In this document: piece after piece, positions 1 through 8,943 of the stretch
How positions within the stretch are numbered: position 1 is the first letter of the stretch
Layout: each line of letters opens with the position of its first letter
Source: MED-G105 sp038522945
GTDB taxonomy: Bacteria > Pseudomonadota > Alphaproteobacteria > Caulobacterales > Parvularculaceae
Reading direction: 5' to 3'
Length of the DNA: 64,000 bases
Assembly: GCA_038522945.1 (NCBI GenBank)
Contig: JBCBJV010000001.1
Span: forward strand, 372,001 to 436,000
The notes under the pieces: generated by a model
Seen by the model: the letters and a program-made list of their open reading frames with translations, nothing else
Database searches by the model: none
What the model was told of the DNA's origin: nothing
Translations under genes and position numbers: made by a program

Positions 1-147
1 CGCTTCCGGCCCTGTCGCTGCCTCGAGAACACCATAGCCATGGGCATCCAGAAGGTCGTGGAACAATTTCATGTTCAACGCATTGTCTTCCACGATGAGG
101 ACAGTTTTAGGCCGGGCAGAGGCTTCGATTTTTGTCATTGCCACCAT
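1..147 (-). CDS. divK: Response regulator DivK, N-terminal part (cut by window edge)
   Basis: Single-domain receiver protein. In Caulobacter-like bacteria DivK is the essential cell-cycle phospho-receiver between the PleC/DivJ kinases and the DivL-CckA-CtrA pathway. About 49 residues are visible: a short leader, then KTVLIVEDNALNMKLFHDLL, the beta1/alpha1 segment with the acidic pair (Glu-Asp) that binds Mg2+, closely like Caulobacter DivK. The phospho-acceptor Asp lies beyond the window edge. I chose the ATG at 147 because an AAAGG lies 7 bases upstream; an in-frame ATG at 138 is the alternative. A near-consensus CtrA box (213-227) lies 66 bases upstream and dinB is divergent. A CpdR-like or other single-domain receiver is less likely. 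Confidence 0.8.
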   Translation of the reverse strand, partial: MVAMTKIEASARPKTVLIVEDNALNMKLFHDLLDAHGYGVLEAATGPEA

Positions 148-212
148 GTTAAGCCTTTCAGCGCCAAGCGCCAAAGATAGTAATCGACACTGTTGGTTTT
201 GCGCCTAAGGTA

Positions 213-227
213 TTAATCGATTGTTTA
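213..227 (-). promoter_or_regulatory. Near-consensus CtrA-type box upstream of divK
   Basis: TTAA-N7-TTTA, one mismatch from the TTAA-N7-TTAA recognition site of the cell-cycle regulator CtrA. It lies between the divergent divK and dinB starts, 66 bases from the divK start. Exact boxes occur at nearly the same distance upstream of ftsB and the NlpD-like gene in this window. It could also serve dinB, 67 bases away on the other side. Confidence 0.4.
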
Positions 228-293
228 TAAGCGCCCGTCCGGGCGTTGAGGCCACTGTCGGCCGTCACGCATTGCGCTTCCGGAAGCCCTTAA

Positions 294-1625
294 GTGACTG
301 ATTTAAATGGCGAAAAATCACTCTGCGGCGACTGCGGAGAACTTGCACCACCCGGTGCAACGCAATGCCCTGCGTGCCTGTCACATCGAATCATCACGCA
401 CCCGGAAATCAACTCTCTGTCGATCGCCCATATCGATTGCGACGCATTCTATGCGTCTGTTGAAAAGCGGGACAATCCGGATTTGCAGGACGTGCCGGTG
501 ATTGTCGGCGGCGGACAACGGGGCGTCGTTACAACTGCCTGTTACATTGCCAGAACCTATGGCGTGCGCTCGGCCATGCCAATGTTTAAGGCCCTAAAGG
601 CCTGCCCTGAAGCCGTTGTCGTCAAACCGGACTTTTCGAAATACACCGCAGCCTCCCGGGCCGTCCGTGCACAGCTCGACACCCTTACTCCGCTCGTTGA
701 ACCCCTCTCCATTGATGAGGCATTTCTTGATTTGACGGGCACGGAGAAAATTCACAACGGCACCCCCGCCCAGACCCTTGTGCGTTTGCAGCAGCGCATC
801 GCCCGCGACGTCGGCATCACTATCTCGGTAGGTCTCAGCCACAACAAGTTTCTGGCAAAGCTGGCGTCCGACCTGGAAAAGCCGAGGGGGTTTTCGGTCA
901 TCGGCGTGGACGAAACACAAACCCGTATGGCCGCAATGCCGCTTGGTAAAATCTGGGGGGTTGGGCAAGCATTGGAAGCACGCCTATCAAAGGATGGCAT
1001 GCGGACTGTTGCGGATCTACAGGCCCTTGAACGGGATGAGCTTATTCGAAAATATGGCACCATGGGTGATCGGCTCTGGCATTTAGCGCACGGGATTGAT
1101 CGCCGTTCGGTGACCCCATCCCGGGCTAGTAAGAGCGTCTCGTCGGAAACAACCTTCAATGATGATGTTTTCGACTTGACGGAGCTGACCGAACGCCTCT
1201 GGCCGCTTTGCGAAAAAGTCTCAATGCGGATGAAAGACAAGGCGCTCGCCGGACGAGTTGCCTGCCTGAAACTAAAGTCCGCCGACTTTAAATCGGTCAC
1301 CAAGCGAGCGACCCTCGCCGACCCCAGCAATCTGGCGCGTACACTGTTTCACGCTTGTGCGCCGCTCCTTTCGTCCGCATTCCAGGGCGGCACCGGATAT
1401 CGCCTGATCGGGACCGGATATGCCGACCTCGTCCCCGCCGACACAAGCCCACAATCAGAAATGTTCGAACGCCAGGAACACAAATGGGCGCGGCAAGAAA
1501 ATGCCGTTGATTCCATCCGGGAAAAGTTCGGTACTGAGGCCATTGCCTCCGGAAGAGCTATTCGTAAAACAACGTCATCAAATGCCACCCAAAATCGGGG
1601 CCAGTCGAAGAAAACCCCGTTCTAA
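294..1625 (+). CDS. dinB: DNA polymerase IV (Y-family)
   Basis: Error-prone translesion polymerase, 443 residues. The catalytic acidic residues are visible: Asp48 in the IDCDAFYASVE motif, and Asp141-Glu142 in SIDEAFLD. The helix-hairpin-helix stretch around residues 205-250 (IWGVGQALEARL) and the little-finger domain follow. A four-cysteine knuckle (Cys11, Cys14, Cys25, Cys28) precedes the polymerase core; it looks like a zinc ribbon and is common in alphaproteobacterial DinB. Start is GTG at 294. divK is divergent. Confidence 0.95.
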   Translation: MTDLNGEKSLCGDCGELAPPGATQCPACLSHRIITHPEINSLSIAHIDCDAFYASVEKRDNPDLQDVPVIVGGGQRGVVTTACYIARTYGVRSAMPMFKALKACPEAVVVKPDFSKYTAASRAVRAQLDTLTPLVEPLSIDEAFLDLTGTEKIHNGTPAQTLVRLQQRIARDVGITISVGLSHNKFLAKLASDLEKPRGFSVIGVDETQTRMAAMPLGKIWGVGQALEARLSKDGMRTVADLQALERDELIRKYGTMGDRLWHLAHGIDRRSVTPSRASKSVSSETTFNDDVFDLTELTERLWPLCEKVSMRMKDKALAGRVACLKLKSADFKSVTKRATLADPSNLARTLFHACAPLLSSAFQGGTGYRLIGTGYADLVPADTSPQSEMFERQEHKWARQENAVDSIREKFGTEAIASGRAIRKTTSSNATQNRGQSKKTPF

Positions 1626-1694
1626 ATCCCTCTCGCTCGGAAACTCTGCAGTAGCGGCGAACTAAGCGGCACCCCCATACGTAAGGAGAAAGTG

Positions 1695-2156
1695 ATGAGC
1701 CATTACGATCAACGCCTTGCTGAACTCGACATCGTGCTGCCCGAACCGGCAGCCCCCGTGGCGAACTACCGTCCTTTTGTGGTCAGCAGCAATCATGTCT
1801 TTGTCTCCGGCCAGGTCTCAATCGGAGCAGACGGGCTCATCGTCGGCAAGCTCGGTGCGGGCCTGACAATCGAACAAGGTCAGGAAGCCGCCCATGCCTG
1901 CGCTGTTAATTTGATCAGCCAACTGAAGGCGGCTTGTGGCGGAGATCTTTCACGGCTCAAATCAGTTGTGAAGCTCACCGTCTTTATCAACTGCACGCCT
2001 GAATTCATCGACCAGCCTCGGGTTGCCAATGGCGCATCGGACCTGATGGTCGCAATCTTCGGAGAGGCCGGTCAGCACGCCCGGGCCGCCGTCGGCGCGC
2101 CCTCCCTTCCGATGAATGCCGCCGTTGAGATCGACGGCATTTTTGAGATTTCCTGA
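1695..2156 (+). CDS. RidA/YjgF family protein
   Basis: Small RidA/YER057c/UK114-fold protein of about 153 residues. Classical members hydrolyse reactive enamine/imine intermediates from PLP enzymes. The VFVSGQVS strand near residue 35, the HARAAVG segment with its conserved Arg, and the terminal VEIDGIFEI strand support the fold. It belongs to the longer YjgF-like subgroup, so the exact substrate is not inferable. The ATG at 1695 is preferred over GTG at 1692 because AAGGAG (1683-1688) is then spaced 6 bases. The next gene begins one base after its stop, so the two are probably co-transcribed. Confidence 0.85.
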   Translation: MSHYDQRLAELDIVLPEPAAPVANYRPFVVSSNHVFVSGQVSIGADGLIVGKLGAGLTIEQGQEAAHACAVNLISQLKAACGGDLSRLKSVVKLTVFINCTPEFIDQPRVANGASDLMVAIFGEAGQHARAAVGAPSLPMNAAVEIDGIFEIS

Positions 2157-2157
2157 A

Positions 2158-3327
2158 ATGGCCGACGGTAGTGATCAATTGACCATTGAAATGGTTGAAG
2201 GCATGAGCGCCATCAACCAAGATGATTGGTCTACATTGCTCGCTGCTACTTCATCCGTCTACCATCCATTTCTTGATTACCGCTTTCTTTCCGCGCTTGA
2301 GGCGTCATCGTCCGTCGGCTCGGGTACCGGCTGGCAACCGTGTCACCTGATCGCCAGGCGCGGCGGTGCTCTTGTGGGGGCAGCTCCTCTCTATCTGAAG
2401 CAACATAGCTACGGCGAGTTCGTTTTTGACCACCACTGGGCGGACGCCTATGAACGAGCGGGCGGTCGATACTATCCGAAGCTCCTTTGTGCGGCTGCAT
2501 TTACCCCGGCAACAGGTCCGCGCCTGTTGGTAGCATCAAAGATCGACAAAGAACTGCTCGCGCAAGCCTTACAAGAGGTGGCAACAAAACTCAGCGTTTC
2601 GTCCGTACACGTAAACTTTACTACGGAAGAGGATCGCGACAGAGCAAAAGATGCAAACTTCCACATTCGCGAGGGCATCCAGTATCACTGGGAAAACGAT
2701 GGTTATACCAGCTTCGATGATTTTCTGGCCGCCCTCGCCTCGCGGAAACGCAAAGCGATCCGGCGCGAACGCCGAAACGCCAACGAAAGCGGCCTCACGA
2801 TTCGCCAGGTGACTGGCAGCGATATCTCCGAAGCGGATTGGGATGCATTCTGGCATTTTTATCAGGATACGGGCCAACGCAAATGGGGCAGTCCTTATCT
2901 AACCCGGTCTTTCTTCCGCATGATTGGCGAGACTATGAGTGACAAGATTCTGCTGAACATGGCGGACCGCGACGGCGTTCCTATCGCTGGCGCCCTCAAC
3001 ATGATCGGCGGCGACACCCTCTATGGCCGCTATTGGGGGTGCACCGAGTATCATGCCTTTTTGCATTTTGAGCTCTGTTACTATCAGGCCATCGACTATG
3101 CCATTGTCCATGGCCTTTCTCGCGTTGAAGCCGGCGCGCAGGGCGAGCACAAACTGGCCCGCGGCTATGCGCCGGTTAAAACCTATTCAGCCCACTGGTT
3201 TCAGGACCCAGGCTTCCACGCGGCCATTGAGAAATACCTTGACGCTGAGCGCGATCATACCGACGCTGAGGTAACCGCACTGGCAGACTTTGTCCCCTTT
3301 AAGAAGACTGATCCTTCCCAGAGCTAA
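2158..3327 (+). CDS. FemAB/GNAT-like acyltransferase (COG3146 type)
   Basis: About 389 residues. It resembles the proteins annotated as putative N-acyltransferases or peptidoglycan-biosynthesis proteins of the COG3146/DUF482 family. Supporting segments are the aromatic-rich N-terminal half with FDHHWADAYERAGG, a basic stretch RKRKAIRRERRN near residue 200, and the C-terminal GAQGEHKLARGYAPV signature typical of the family. No signal peptide. The start at 2158 follows the RidA stop by one base. It begins a tightly packed run with the DUF2007 and HIT genes. The substrate is unknown; aminoacyl or acyl transfer is a family-level inference. Confidence 0.8.
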   Translation: MADGSDQLTIEMVEGMSAINQDDWSTLLAATSSVYHPFLDYRFLSALEASSSVGSGTGWQPCHLIARRGGALVGAAPLYLKQHSYGEFVFDHHWADAYERAGGRYYPKLLCAAAFTPATGPRLLVASKIDKELLAQALQEVATKLSVSSVHVNFTTEEDRDRAKDANFHIREGIQYHWENDGYTSFDDFLAALASRKRKAIRRERRNANESGLTIRQVTGSDISEADWDAFWHFYQDTGQRKWGSPYLTRSFFRMIGETMSDKILLNMADRDGVPIAGALNMIGGDTLYGRYWGCTEYHAFLHFELCYYQAIDYAIVHGLSRVEAGAQGEHKLARGYAPVKTYSAHWFQDPGFHAAIEKYLDAERDHTDAEVTALADFVPFKKTDPSQS

Positions 3328-3332
3328 GGTTT

Positions 3333-3551
3333 ATGAAAGTTATAGAACGCACCCACGACATTAACATGGCACGGATCGTCGTCAGTTTTCTGCGTGCCCA
3401 CGGGGTCGATGCGCGCCTTCTGGATGCGGAGACCTCCACCATGATGCCAGTAGTCACGGGCGGCGTGCGCATCGCCGTGCCAGATGATGAAGAAATGCAA
3501 GCCAAACGCTTGATCGCTGAAATGAACCCTGACGATGGAGACAATTCGTGA
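3333..3551 (+). CDS. Small DUF2007-type protein
   Basis: A 72-residue protein with the pattern of the putative signal-transducing DUF2007 family: an alternating beta/alpha start (MKVIERTHDINMARIVVSFL), a Leu-Leu-Asp-Ala-Glu strand, and GGVRIAVPDDEEMQA near the end, as in ACT/PII-like small folds. No catalytic motif is apparent. It sits five bases after the acyltransferase and its last four bases (GTGA) overlap the start of the HIT gene, which implies translational coupling. Function unknown. Confidence 0.75.
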   Translation: MKVIERTHDINMARIVVSFLRAHGVDARLLDAETSTMMPVVTGGVRIAVPDDEEMQAKRLIAEMNPDDGDNS

Positions 3552-3982
3552 GCCTCTCAACCACGTATGATTCCGAGAATATCTTTGCCAAGATCATTTC
3601 AGGCGATATGCCTTCGGTTCGCGTCTTTGAGGACGACGACATTTTGAGCTTTATGGATATCTTCCCGGCTAGCGAAGGCCATACACTCGTTATCTCAAAA
3701 ACAGCGAAGGCGACCAATCTGCTGGATATTGAGGTCGACCAACTGCAAACACTGATCGCAGGCACGCAGAGGGTTGCCAAGGCTATCGAGACGAGCCTTG
3801 GCCCCGATGGGATCCGATTGGTACAGTTTAATGGCGAACCCGCCGGGCAGACGGTCTTCCATCTGCACTTCCACATTATTCCTGTCTATGGCGAGGCGCC
3901 GTTAAACATGCATGGCACGGGGGACCCGCTTGGCGCTGATGTGCTTGAGCCCATTGCAGCGAAAATCCGGGCCGCCTTTTGA
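3548..3982 (+). CDS. HIT family nucleotide hydrolase/transferase
   Basis: A 144-residue histidine-triad protein (HINT branch). The motif HLHFHIIPV (His-x-His-x-His-x-x) near residues 104-112 carries the catalytic histidine, and the N-terminal FAKIISGDMPSVRVFEDDDI is the typical HIT start. Members hydrolyse nucleoside phosphoramidates or related nucleotides in the cytoplasm. It starts with GTG at 3548 inside the stop of the DUF2007 gene. Three 17-base tandem repeats follow the stop. Confidence 0.92.
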   Translation: MSLSTTYDSENIFAKIISGDMPSVRVFEDDDILSFMDIFPASEGHTLVISKTAKATNLLDIEVDQLQTLIAGTQRVAKAIETSLGPDGIRLVQFNGEPAGQTVFHLHFHIIPVYGEAPLNMHGTGDPLGADVLEPIAAKIRAAF

Positions 3983-3993
3983 GAGGCTGTGTC

Positions 3994-4044
3994 TGAAAAT
4001 GCCTGCCTTTTGAAAATATCTGCCTTCTGAAAAAATCTGCCTGA
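3994..4044 (+). repeat. Three 17-base imperfect tandem repeats
   Basis: Units 3994-4010, 4011-4027 and 4028-4044 share the pattern TGAAAA-(2-3 bases)-CTGCCT. They fill nearly the whole gap between the HIT gene and the FAD oxidoreductase and end 11 bases before the latter's ATG, so they form its leader. Confidence 0.85.
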
Positions 4045-4055
4045 GGATAATCCTA

Positions 4056-5033
4056 ATGACGATCGCGATCATTGGCGCCGGCGTTGCGGGGATCACCTGC
4101 GGCGATGCTTTGTCGGCTGGTGGCCGCGACGTCGTGGTGTTCGAAAAGTCTAGGGGGATCGGCGGGCGGCTCGCCACGCGACGGATTAATGATACCCCTT
4201 GTTTTGATCACGGTGCCCCCTATTTCACTGCTCAGAGCAAGGCGTTTAAGTCGTTTCTGTCGACAGCCGGAATTGAAGCGACAGTTGCGCCTTGGCAGCC
4301 TCGCACAAGCCATCATCATATTGACAGCTTAAACCTGTTGGTTGGCGTTCCGACCGCCAGTGCATTTCTGAAGCCCGTTGCCGAGAAGCTTGAAGTCCGT
4401 CTTAACATTCAAATCAGACGGCTGGAAAAGATCAGCGCCGCTTGGAATTTGGTTGACACCGACGGCACATCGTTTGGACCTTTCGAGAAGGTCATCATCA
4501 CAGCGCCAGCCCCGCAAGCTACGAGCCTGTTGGCTGGCCACAAGGACATCAAATCCCTGGTTGGTGAGGCTAGCCTTGCGCCTTGCTGGACAACGCTTGT
4601 TGCTTTCGATGAGCCCCTCAAAGTTGCCTTTGACATTTGGACCCCTACGGAGGATCAGAACGAGGCAATTCTAGGCAAAGCGATCCGCAACGGAGCCAAA
4701 CCGGGCCGACGCGCAGACCTTGATTGCTGGGTGCTCCATGCTCAGGAGAAATGGACGCGCGGGTATCTCGAGCAAGAAAAAAGTGACGCCGCCGACGCCA
4801 TGCTCAAAGCATTCTGGTCCGAACTAGCTGTACCACCACGCGAACCTGTTCACCTCGCAGGGCACCGTTGGCGGTACGCGCGCACGGCAACACCAAGTGG
4901 CGGACCGTTCGGGAAATCAGTAGACGGAACCATTTATACAGGTGGCGATTGGCGGCTCGGTCCGACAGTCGAAGACGCCTACACAAGCGGCAGGGCAATC
5001 GCCAACGACATTTTGCTTGGGCAATCAGCTTAA
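4056..5033 (+). CDS. FAD-dependent amine oxidase/renalase-like oxidoreductase
   Basis: A 325-residue flavoprotein. The N-terminus has the dinucleotide-binding GxGxxG motif (IIGAGVAGITC, residues 5-15), then FEKSRGIGGRLATRR, which matches the second FAD-binding stretch of renalase/amine oxidase proteins. The C-terminus has GDW and VEDAYTSG, where the flavin-closing GD motif is expected. Soluble. The substrate cannot be read from sequence. It converges on clpA, 38 bases away. Confidence 0.8.
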   Translation: MTIAIIGAGVAGITCGDALSAGGRDVVVFEKSRGIGGRLATRRINDTPCFDHGAPYFTAQSKAFKSFLSTAGIEATVAPWQPRTSHHHIDSLNLLVGVPTASAFLKPVAEKLEVRLNIQIRRLEKISAAWNLVDTDGTSFGPFEKVIITAPAPQATSLLAGHKDIKSLVGEASLAPCWTTLVAFDEPLKVAFDIWTPTEDQNEAILGKAIRNGAKPGRRADLDCWVLHAQEKWTRGYLEQEKSDAADAMLKAFWSELAVPPREPVHLAGHRWRYARTATPSGGPFGKSVDGTIYTGGDWRLGPTVEDAYTSGRAIANDILLGQSA

Positions 5034-5071
5034 ATGCTGCCTGCCCTTTATCGCTGGCCGATGTTACGCCA

Positions 5072-7402
5072 CTACCGCTTGTCCACGAGCGCAGGAACGT
5101 TTGGCGTACCACCGCCATCGTTCGTCCCCGGTGCATCCGGGTCCGGCATATACTCGAAAGACAATTTGGACTTGTCTTCCGCGTCCACGTCGACGCGGAC
5201 AATACCACCTTCTTTTAATGCGCCAAACAGAATTTCATCGGCAATTGGCTTTTTGATTTTTTCCTGAATGGTTCGCCCCAATGGCCTGGCGCCCATTGCT
5301 TCGTCAAAGCCTCGGGTCGCGAGCCAGCGCGTCGCTTCCTGGCTGACTTCAAAGGTCACATTTCGATCTGCAAGCTGAGCTTCCAGCTGGAGGATAAACT
5401 TCTCAACGATCCGATCAATGATCGGTGCGGATAGCCCCTTGAAGCTGACAATCGCGTCGAGACGATTGCGGAATTCCGGCGTGAACGTCCGGGTGATCGC
5501 CGCATCCATTTCATCGCTCTTCTTGCCACCGGCAAACCCGATCGCGAACTTGGCAGCATCCGAAGCCCCCGCATTTGTGGTCATGATGACCACCACGTTG
5601 CGGAAGTCGATTTTCTTTCCGTTCGTATCCGTCAGCTGACCATTATCCATGACCTGCAATAGGATATTGAAAATCTCCGGGTGCGCCTTTTCGATTTCAT
5701 CAAGCAGCAGGACACTGTGGGGGTGCTGATCAATGGCATCGGTCAGAAGTCCACCCTGGTCAAAACCAACATAGCCTGGCGGCGCACCGATCAATCGGGA
5801 AACCGTGTGACGCTCCATGTACTCGGACATATCAAACCGAATGAGCTCCACACCCATGAGTGAGGAGAGCTGTTTGGCAACTTCGGTTTTGCCAACGCCG
5901 GTCGGCCCGGCAAACAGATAGTTACCTACCGGCTTGTTAGGCTCACGCAAACCCGCTCGGCTCAGCTTGATGGCCGCGACAAGCTGGTCAATGGCGTCAT
6001 CCTGTCCGAAGACCACCCGGCGCAAGTCATCGCCCAAGTTTTTCAGTCGTTCGGTGTCTGACTTCGAGACCGACTTAGGTGGAATGCGGGCCATCTTTGC
6101 GACCACTTCCTCCACTTCAGTGACGTCAATTGTTTTCACGCGGTCGTCCACGGGGAACAGCATTTGCCGCGCGCCCGCTTCGTCGATCACATCAATGGCC
6201 TTATCCGGTAGCTTCCGGTCCGTCATATACTTTGACGAAAGGTCCGCCGCGGACCGGATCGCTTCATCCGTATATTGAATTTTATGATGCTCTTCGAAAT
6301 AAGGCTTCAGACCCATAAGGATCTGAACCGTATCTTCCAAGCTCGGCTCAAGCACATCGATTTTCTGGAACCGACGCGCAAGTGCCCGATCTTTTTCAAA
6401 GTGCTGGCGATACTCTTTATACGTTGTAGAGCCCATGCAACGCAGCGCCCCGGACTGAAGCGCAGGCTTTAAGAGGTTGGATGCATCCATGGCACCGCCG
6501 GATGTGGCCCCGGCCCCGATCACAGTATGGATCTCATCAATAAAGAGCACCGCATCTTCGTGCTCCTCAAGCTCTTTCAGGACCTGCTTAATGCGCTCTT
6601 CGAAGTCGCCGCGATACCGGGTGCCAGCCAGAAGAGCCCCCATATCGAGCGAGTAAATTGTCGACTCTGCCAAAACCTCCGGCACGTCTTCGTCAACGAT
6701 TTTGCGTGCTAAGCCTTCCGCGATAGCAGTTTTGCCAACGCCAGGGTCCCCCACCAAAAGCGGATTGTTTTTCCGGCGGCGGCAAAGCACCTGGATGGAG
6801 CGTTCAATTTCGGCATTGCGGCCGATCAGCGGGTCAATTTTCCCTTGGCGCGCCTTCTCGTTCAGATCAACGCAATATGCGGAAAGTGCACTTTCTGGCT
6901 GCTTGCCACCGGGCTCGGCTTCTTCCGTAGAGCCGCGCGGTGGCCGCGGCGCATTTTCGCCCGGGCGCTTAGCCAGGCCATGTGAGATGTAATTTACCGC
7001 ATCGAAACGTGTCATGTCCTGCAGCTGGAGGAAATGAGCTGCGTGGGATTCGCGCTCAGCAAATAGGGCCACCAAAACATTGGCACCGGTAACTTCTTCC
7101 CGGCCCGACGATTGCACATGAATGACCGCACGCTGAATCACGCGCTGGAAACTCGCGGTTGGCGTCGCTTGCTCTCCAGACTCCAGCTTCAAATTCGCAA
7201 GATCATTCTCAACGAATTCATAAAGCTGTCGGCGCAGCTCATCGATATCCACATTGCAGGCCCGCATGACGGCCGCGGCATCCTGATCGGTCGTCAGGGC
7301 AAGGAGCAAATGCTCCAGCGTTGCCAATTCATGATCCCGCTCCGTTGCCAGCGAAATTGCCCGGTGAAGCGTCTCGTCTAGGTTTCGGCTGAATGACGGC
7401 AC
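5072..7402 (-). CDS. clpA: ATP-dependent Clp protease ATP-binding subunit ClpA
   Basis: AAA+ unfoldase of the ClpAP protease, about 776 residues, normal for the family. The N-domain begins VPSFSRNLDETLHRAI. AAA1 has Walker A GDPGVGKT near residue 217 and Walker B LFIDEIHT. AAA2 has Walker A GPTGVGKT near residue 497 and Walker B LLLDEIEKAHP. The C-terminal region includes GARPLGRTIQ. I take the GTG at 7402 as the start: the open frame runs further upstream, but that part overlaps clpS and is not ClpA-like. The clpS stop is 4 bases away, so clpS-clpA form an operon, as in related bacteria. Confidence 0.95.
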   Translation of the reverse strand: MPSFSRNLDETLHRAISLATERDHELATLEHLLLALTTDQDAAAVMRACNVDIDELRRQLYEFVENDLANLKLESGEQATPTASFQRVIQRAVIHVQSSGREEVTGANVLVALFAERESHAAHFLQLQDMTRFDAVNYISHGLAKRPGENAPRPPRGSTEEAEPGGKQPESALSAYCVDLNEKARQGKIDPLIGRNAEIERSIQVLCRRRKNNPLLVGDPGVGKTAIAEGLARKIVDEDVPEVLAESTIYSLDMGALLAGTRYRGDFEERIKQVLKELEEHEDAVLFIDEIHTVIGAGATSGGAMDASNLLKPALQSGALRCMGSTTYKEYRQHFEKDRALARRFQKIDVLEPSLEDTVQILMGLKPYFEEHHKIQYTDEAIRSAADLSSKYMTDRKLPDKAIDVIDEAGARQMLFPVDDRVKTIDVTEVEEVVAKMARIPPKSVSKSDTERLKNLGDDLRRVVFGQDDAIDQLVAAIKLSRAGLREPNKPVGNYLFAGPTGVGKTEVAKQLSSLMGVELIRFDMSEYMERHTVSRLIGAPPGYVGFDQGGLLTDAIDQHPHSVLLLDEIEKAHPEIFNILLQVMDNGQLTDTNGKKIDFRNVVVIMTTNAGASDAAKFAIGFAGGKKSDEMDAAITRTFTPEFRNRLDAIVSFKGLSAPIIDRIVEKFILQLEAQLADRNVTFEVSQEATRWLATRGFDEAMGARPLGRTIQEKIKKPIADEILFGALKEGGIVRVDVDAEDKSKLSFEYMPDPDAPGTNDGGGTPNVPALVDKR

Positions 7403-7406
7403 GTAG

Positions 7407-7739
7407 CTACTCTCTTTCCATTGTACATTGCAGCGGGTGCTGATTGCGTCGGGCGACGTCCATAACCTGAGCAACTTTGGTCTCGGCAACTTCGTAAGTA
7501 TAAACGCCGCACACGCCGACACCGTTCTGGTGCACATGCATCATGATCTGCACCGCGTCGTCTGCGCTCTTTTTGAAGATCGCCTGCAGCAGCCAGACCA
7601 CAAATTCCTGAGGCGTATAATCGTCATTCAGGAGGAGAACTTTATAGAGCGAAGGCCGCTTCGTTTTTGGTGCCGTCTTGGAGACGACGCCAACGCTGAC
7701 GCCAGCGCCGCCGTCATCGTCTTCCTCTTCCTGTGCCAT
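7407..7739 (-). CDS. clpS: ClpS adaptor
   Basis: N-degron adaptor that delivers substrates with destabilising N-terminal residues to ClpA. The conserved core begins PSLYKVLLLNDDYTPQEF, continues through IMMHVHQNG and ends in AETKVAQVMDVARRNQHPL. The ATG at 7739 gives about 110 residues, the usual alphaproteobacterial size, with a short acidic linker (EEEDDDGG). In-frame TTG and ATG codons at 7850 and 7844 would add about 35 non-conserved residues; there is no convincing Shine-Dalgarno for any of the three, so the start is uncertain. It lies 4 bases upstream of clpA. Confidence 0.9.
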   Translation of the reverse strand: MAQEEEDDDGGAGVSVGVVSKTAPKTKRPSLYKVLLLNDDYTPQEFVVWLLQAIFKKSADDAVQIMMHVHQNGVGVCGVYTYEVAETKVAQVMDVARRNQHPLQCTMERE

Positions 7740-8052
7740 ATTGATGGTAAAGCCGTCGACCGACCGCTGGACCGCGGACGCACCAGCGCGCTGTTCGTGC
7801 ACCGGAGGGAGGTCAATATTGCCTTGGCGGAGTTTCAAGGGCATTCGCAATTCGATCTCTGCTTGAGTGAAGCTCAGTTGGGTATACGCGTTAGCAGTAA
7901 ATATGTATCCATCCTTCGTTGAAAAGACGGAAACGGTAATTTTCTCAAAACCGACCGCCTGTTAGTGCCTCAACGCGATAACACATTTACGCGACGGTCA
8001 AACGATTGGAGCCAGAAGCTCTCTTCAAGGCATAAGGTGTCGCAAACCGTCG
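7740..8052. other. Non-coding stretch upstream of clpS
   Basis: About 310 bases between the chosen clpS start and the phasin terminator. The part next to clpS is open in frame with clpS and may be an N-terminal extension. The rest is AT-richer and should hold the clpS-clpA promoter. I see no conserved gene or RNA in it. Confidence 0.5.
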
Positions 8053-8090
8053 AAAATAAAAAGGGCTGCCAACACATGCTGGCAGCCCCT
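8053..8090 (-). terminator. Rho-independent terminator of the phasin gene
   Basis: Perfect 9-bp stem (GGGCTGCCA / TGGCAGCCC, 8063-8071 with 8080-8088) around an 8-base loop. On the minus strand it is followed by a T-rich tract (8054-8062). It lies about 75 bases past the phasin stop. Confidence 0.85.
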
Positions 8091-8161
8091 TGAACTCTTT
8101 GGAATTAAGCAATCGTCGGCGCGACCGCTAGGATCGGTCCACGATGCTCTTGGTCGCCGGC

Positions 8162-8611
8162 TTAAGGACGGTAAGACTGTACCATTTCGACAAACTCGCC
8201 ATAGCGCTCGGAGATCGGGTCTGAGGCCTCTTTTGTGACGGATACCCAGTGGTCGGTAATCTTCGTGGCAAAGCCGAGATTTTTTTCCATGGCAGAGCGC
8301 ACATAATCGGTCTGAATCTCCAGAACTTCCTGAACGCTGGAAGCGCTGGAAGCCGCCTTCGACGCGGCGATCCCGTCTTCGTAGGCTTCTTTCAAGAAAG
8401 AAGTTTGTTCCTGAGCAGCAGCTTCAACGCCTTTGGCGTAAACCCCTGTCGAGCTCATCAGCGCTTCCATGGACGACTTGTTGAAGTCTGCCACGGAGGA
8501 AAACCCTTCAGCCATGCGCTCATAACCCTCTTTGAACGCCTCTGGGTTCATTGCCGCAGAAAGGGCATCAAATGGTTGGGTCGCGTCAGCTGTCTTCTTT
8601 GTGGTCGCCAT
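8162..8611 (-). CDS. Phasin family protein
   Basis: A 149-residue, highly helical, Ala/Ser-rich protein of the phasin type that coats polyhydroxyalkanoate granules. Typical features: a charged start (MATTKKTAD), a long amphipathic helix with FNKSSMEALMSS, the segment EVLEIQTDYVRSAMEKN, and the end SERYGEFVEMVQS. The ATG at 8611 is supported by GGGAGAA upstream. Monocistronic, with its own terminator. No PHA synthase is in the window, so the granule role rests on family similarity. Confidence 0.82.
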   Translation of the reverse strand: MATTKKTADATQPFDALSAAMNPEAFKEGYERMAEGFSSVADFNKSSMEALMSSTGVYAKGVEAAAQEQTSFLKEAYEDGIAASKAASSASSVQEVLEIQTDYVRSAMEKNLGFATKITDHWVSVTKEASDPISERYGEFVEMVQSYRP

Positions 8612-8740
8612 GTATGTTCTCCCTGAATGAAACGGCGTTTTGTGCGGCGCAACATAATCGAGCGCAAAGTGTCCGTCAAGGCATTTTGCTGCACCGCAGC
8701 ACACGTAATAGACGATTTGTTTATAAACATGGAGGTAGCG

Positions 8741-8755
8741 TTAACGAAGGATTTA
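8741..8755 (+). promoter_or_regulatory. Possible degenerate CtrA-type box
   Basis: TTAA-N7-TTTA, the same one-mismatch form seen upstream of divK. It lies 130 bases upstream of the phasin start and about 190 bases upstream of the D,D-carboxypeptidase. At these distances it is weaker evidence than the other boxes. Confidence 0.2.
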
Positions 8756-8943
8756 CGAGAAATTGGCACCCTCATGACTTCGTCGTCATCTTCTGGGGGG
8801 CGGCACGAGCTTTGCTCATAAACACAGGATCAGGACAGGTTTATGCGGGTCGCGGCTGCGGTCAGCTAAACGAACGGCACTTTTTTGGGGCGTCTGTTCA
8901 GATTTAATTTGCGTAAGGCGAAGAGGTAGGCGAGGTTTTGGGT

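Noticed and set aside
7403..7537. Upstream in-frame extension of clpA
   Set aside because: It overlaps the end of clpS and shows no similarity to the ClpA N-domain; the GTG at 7402 begins the conserved sequence.
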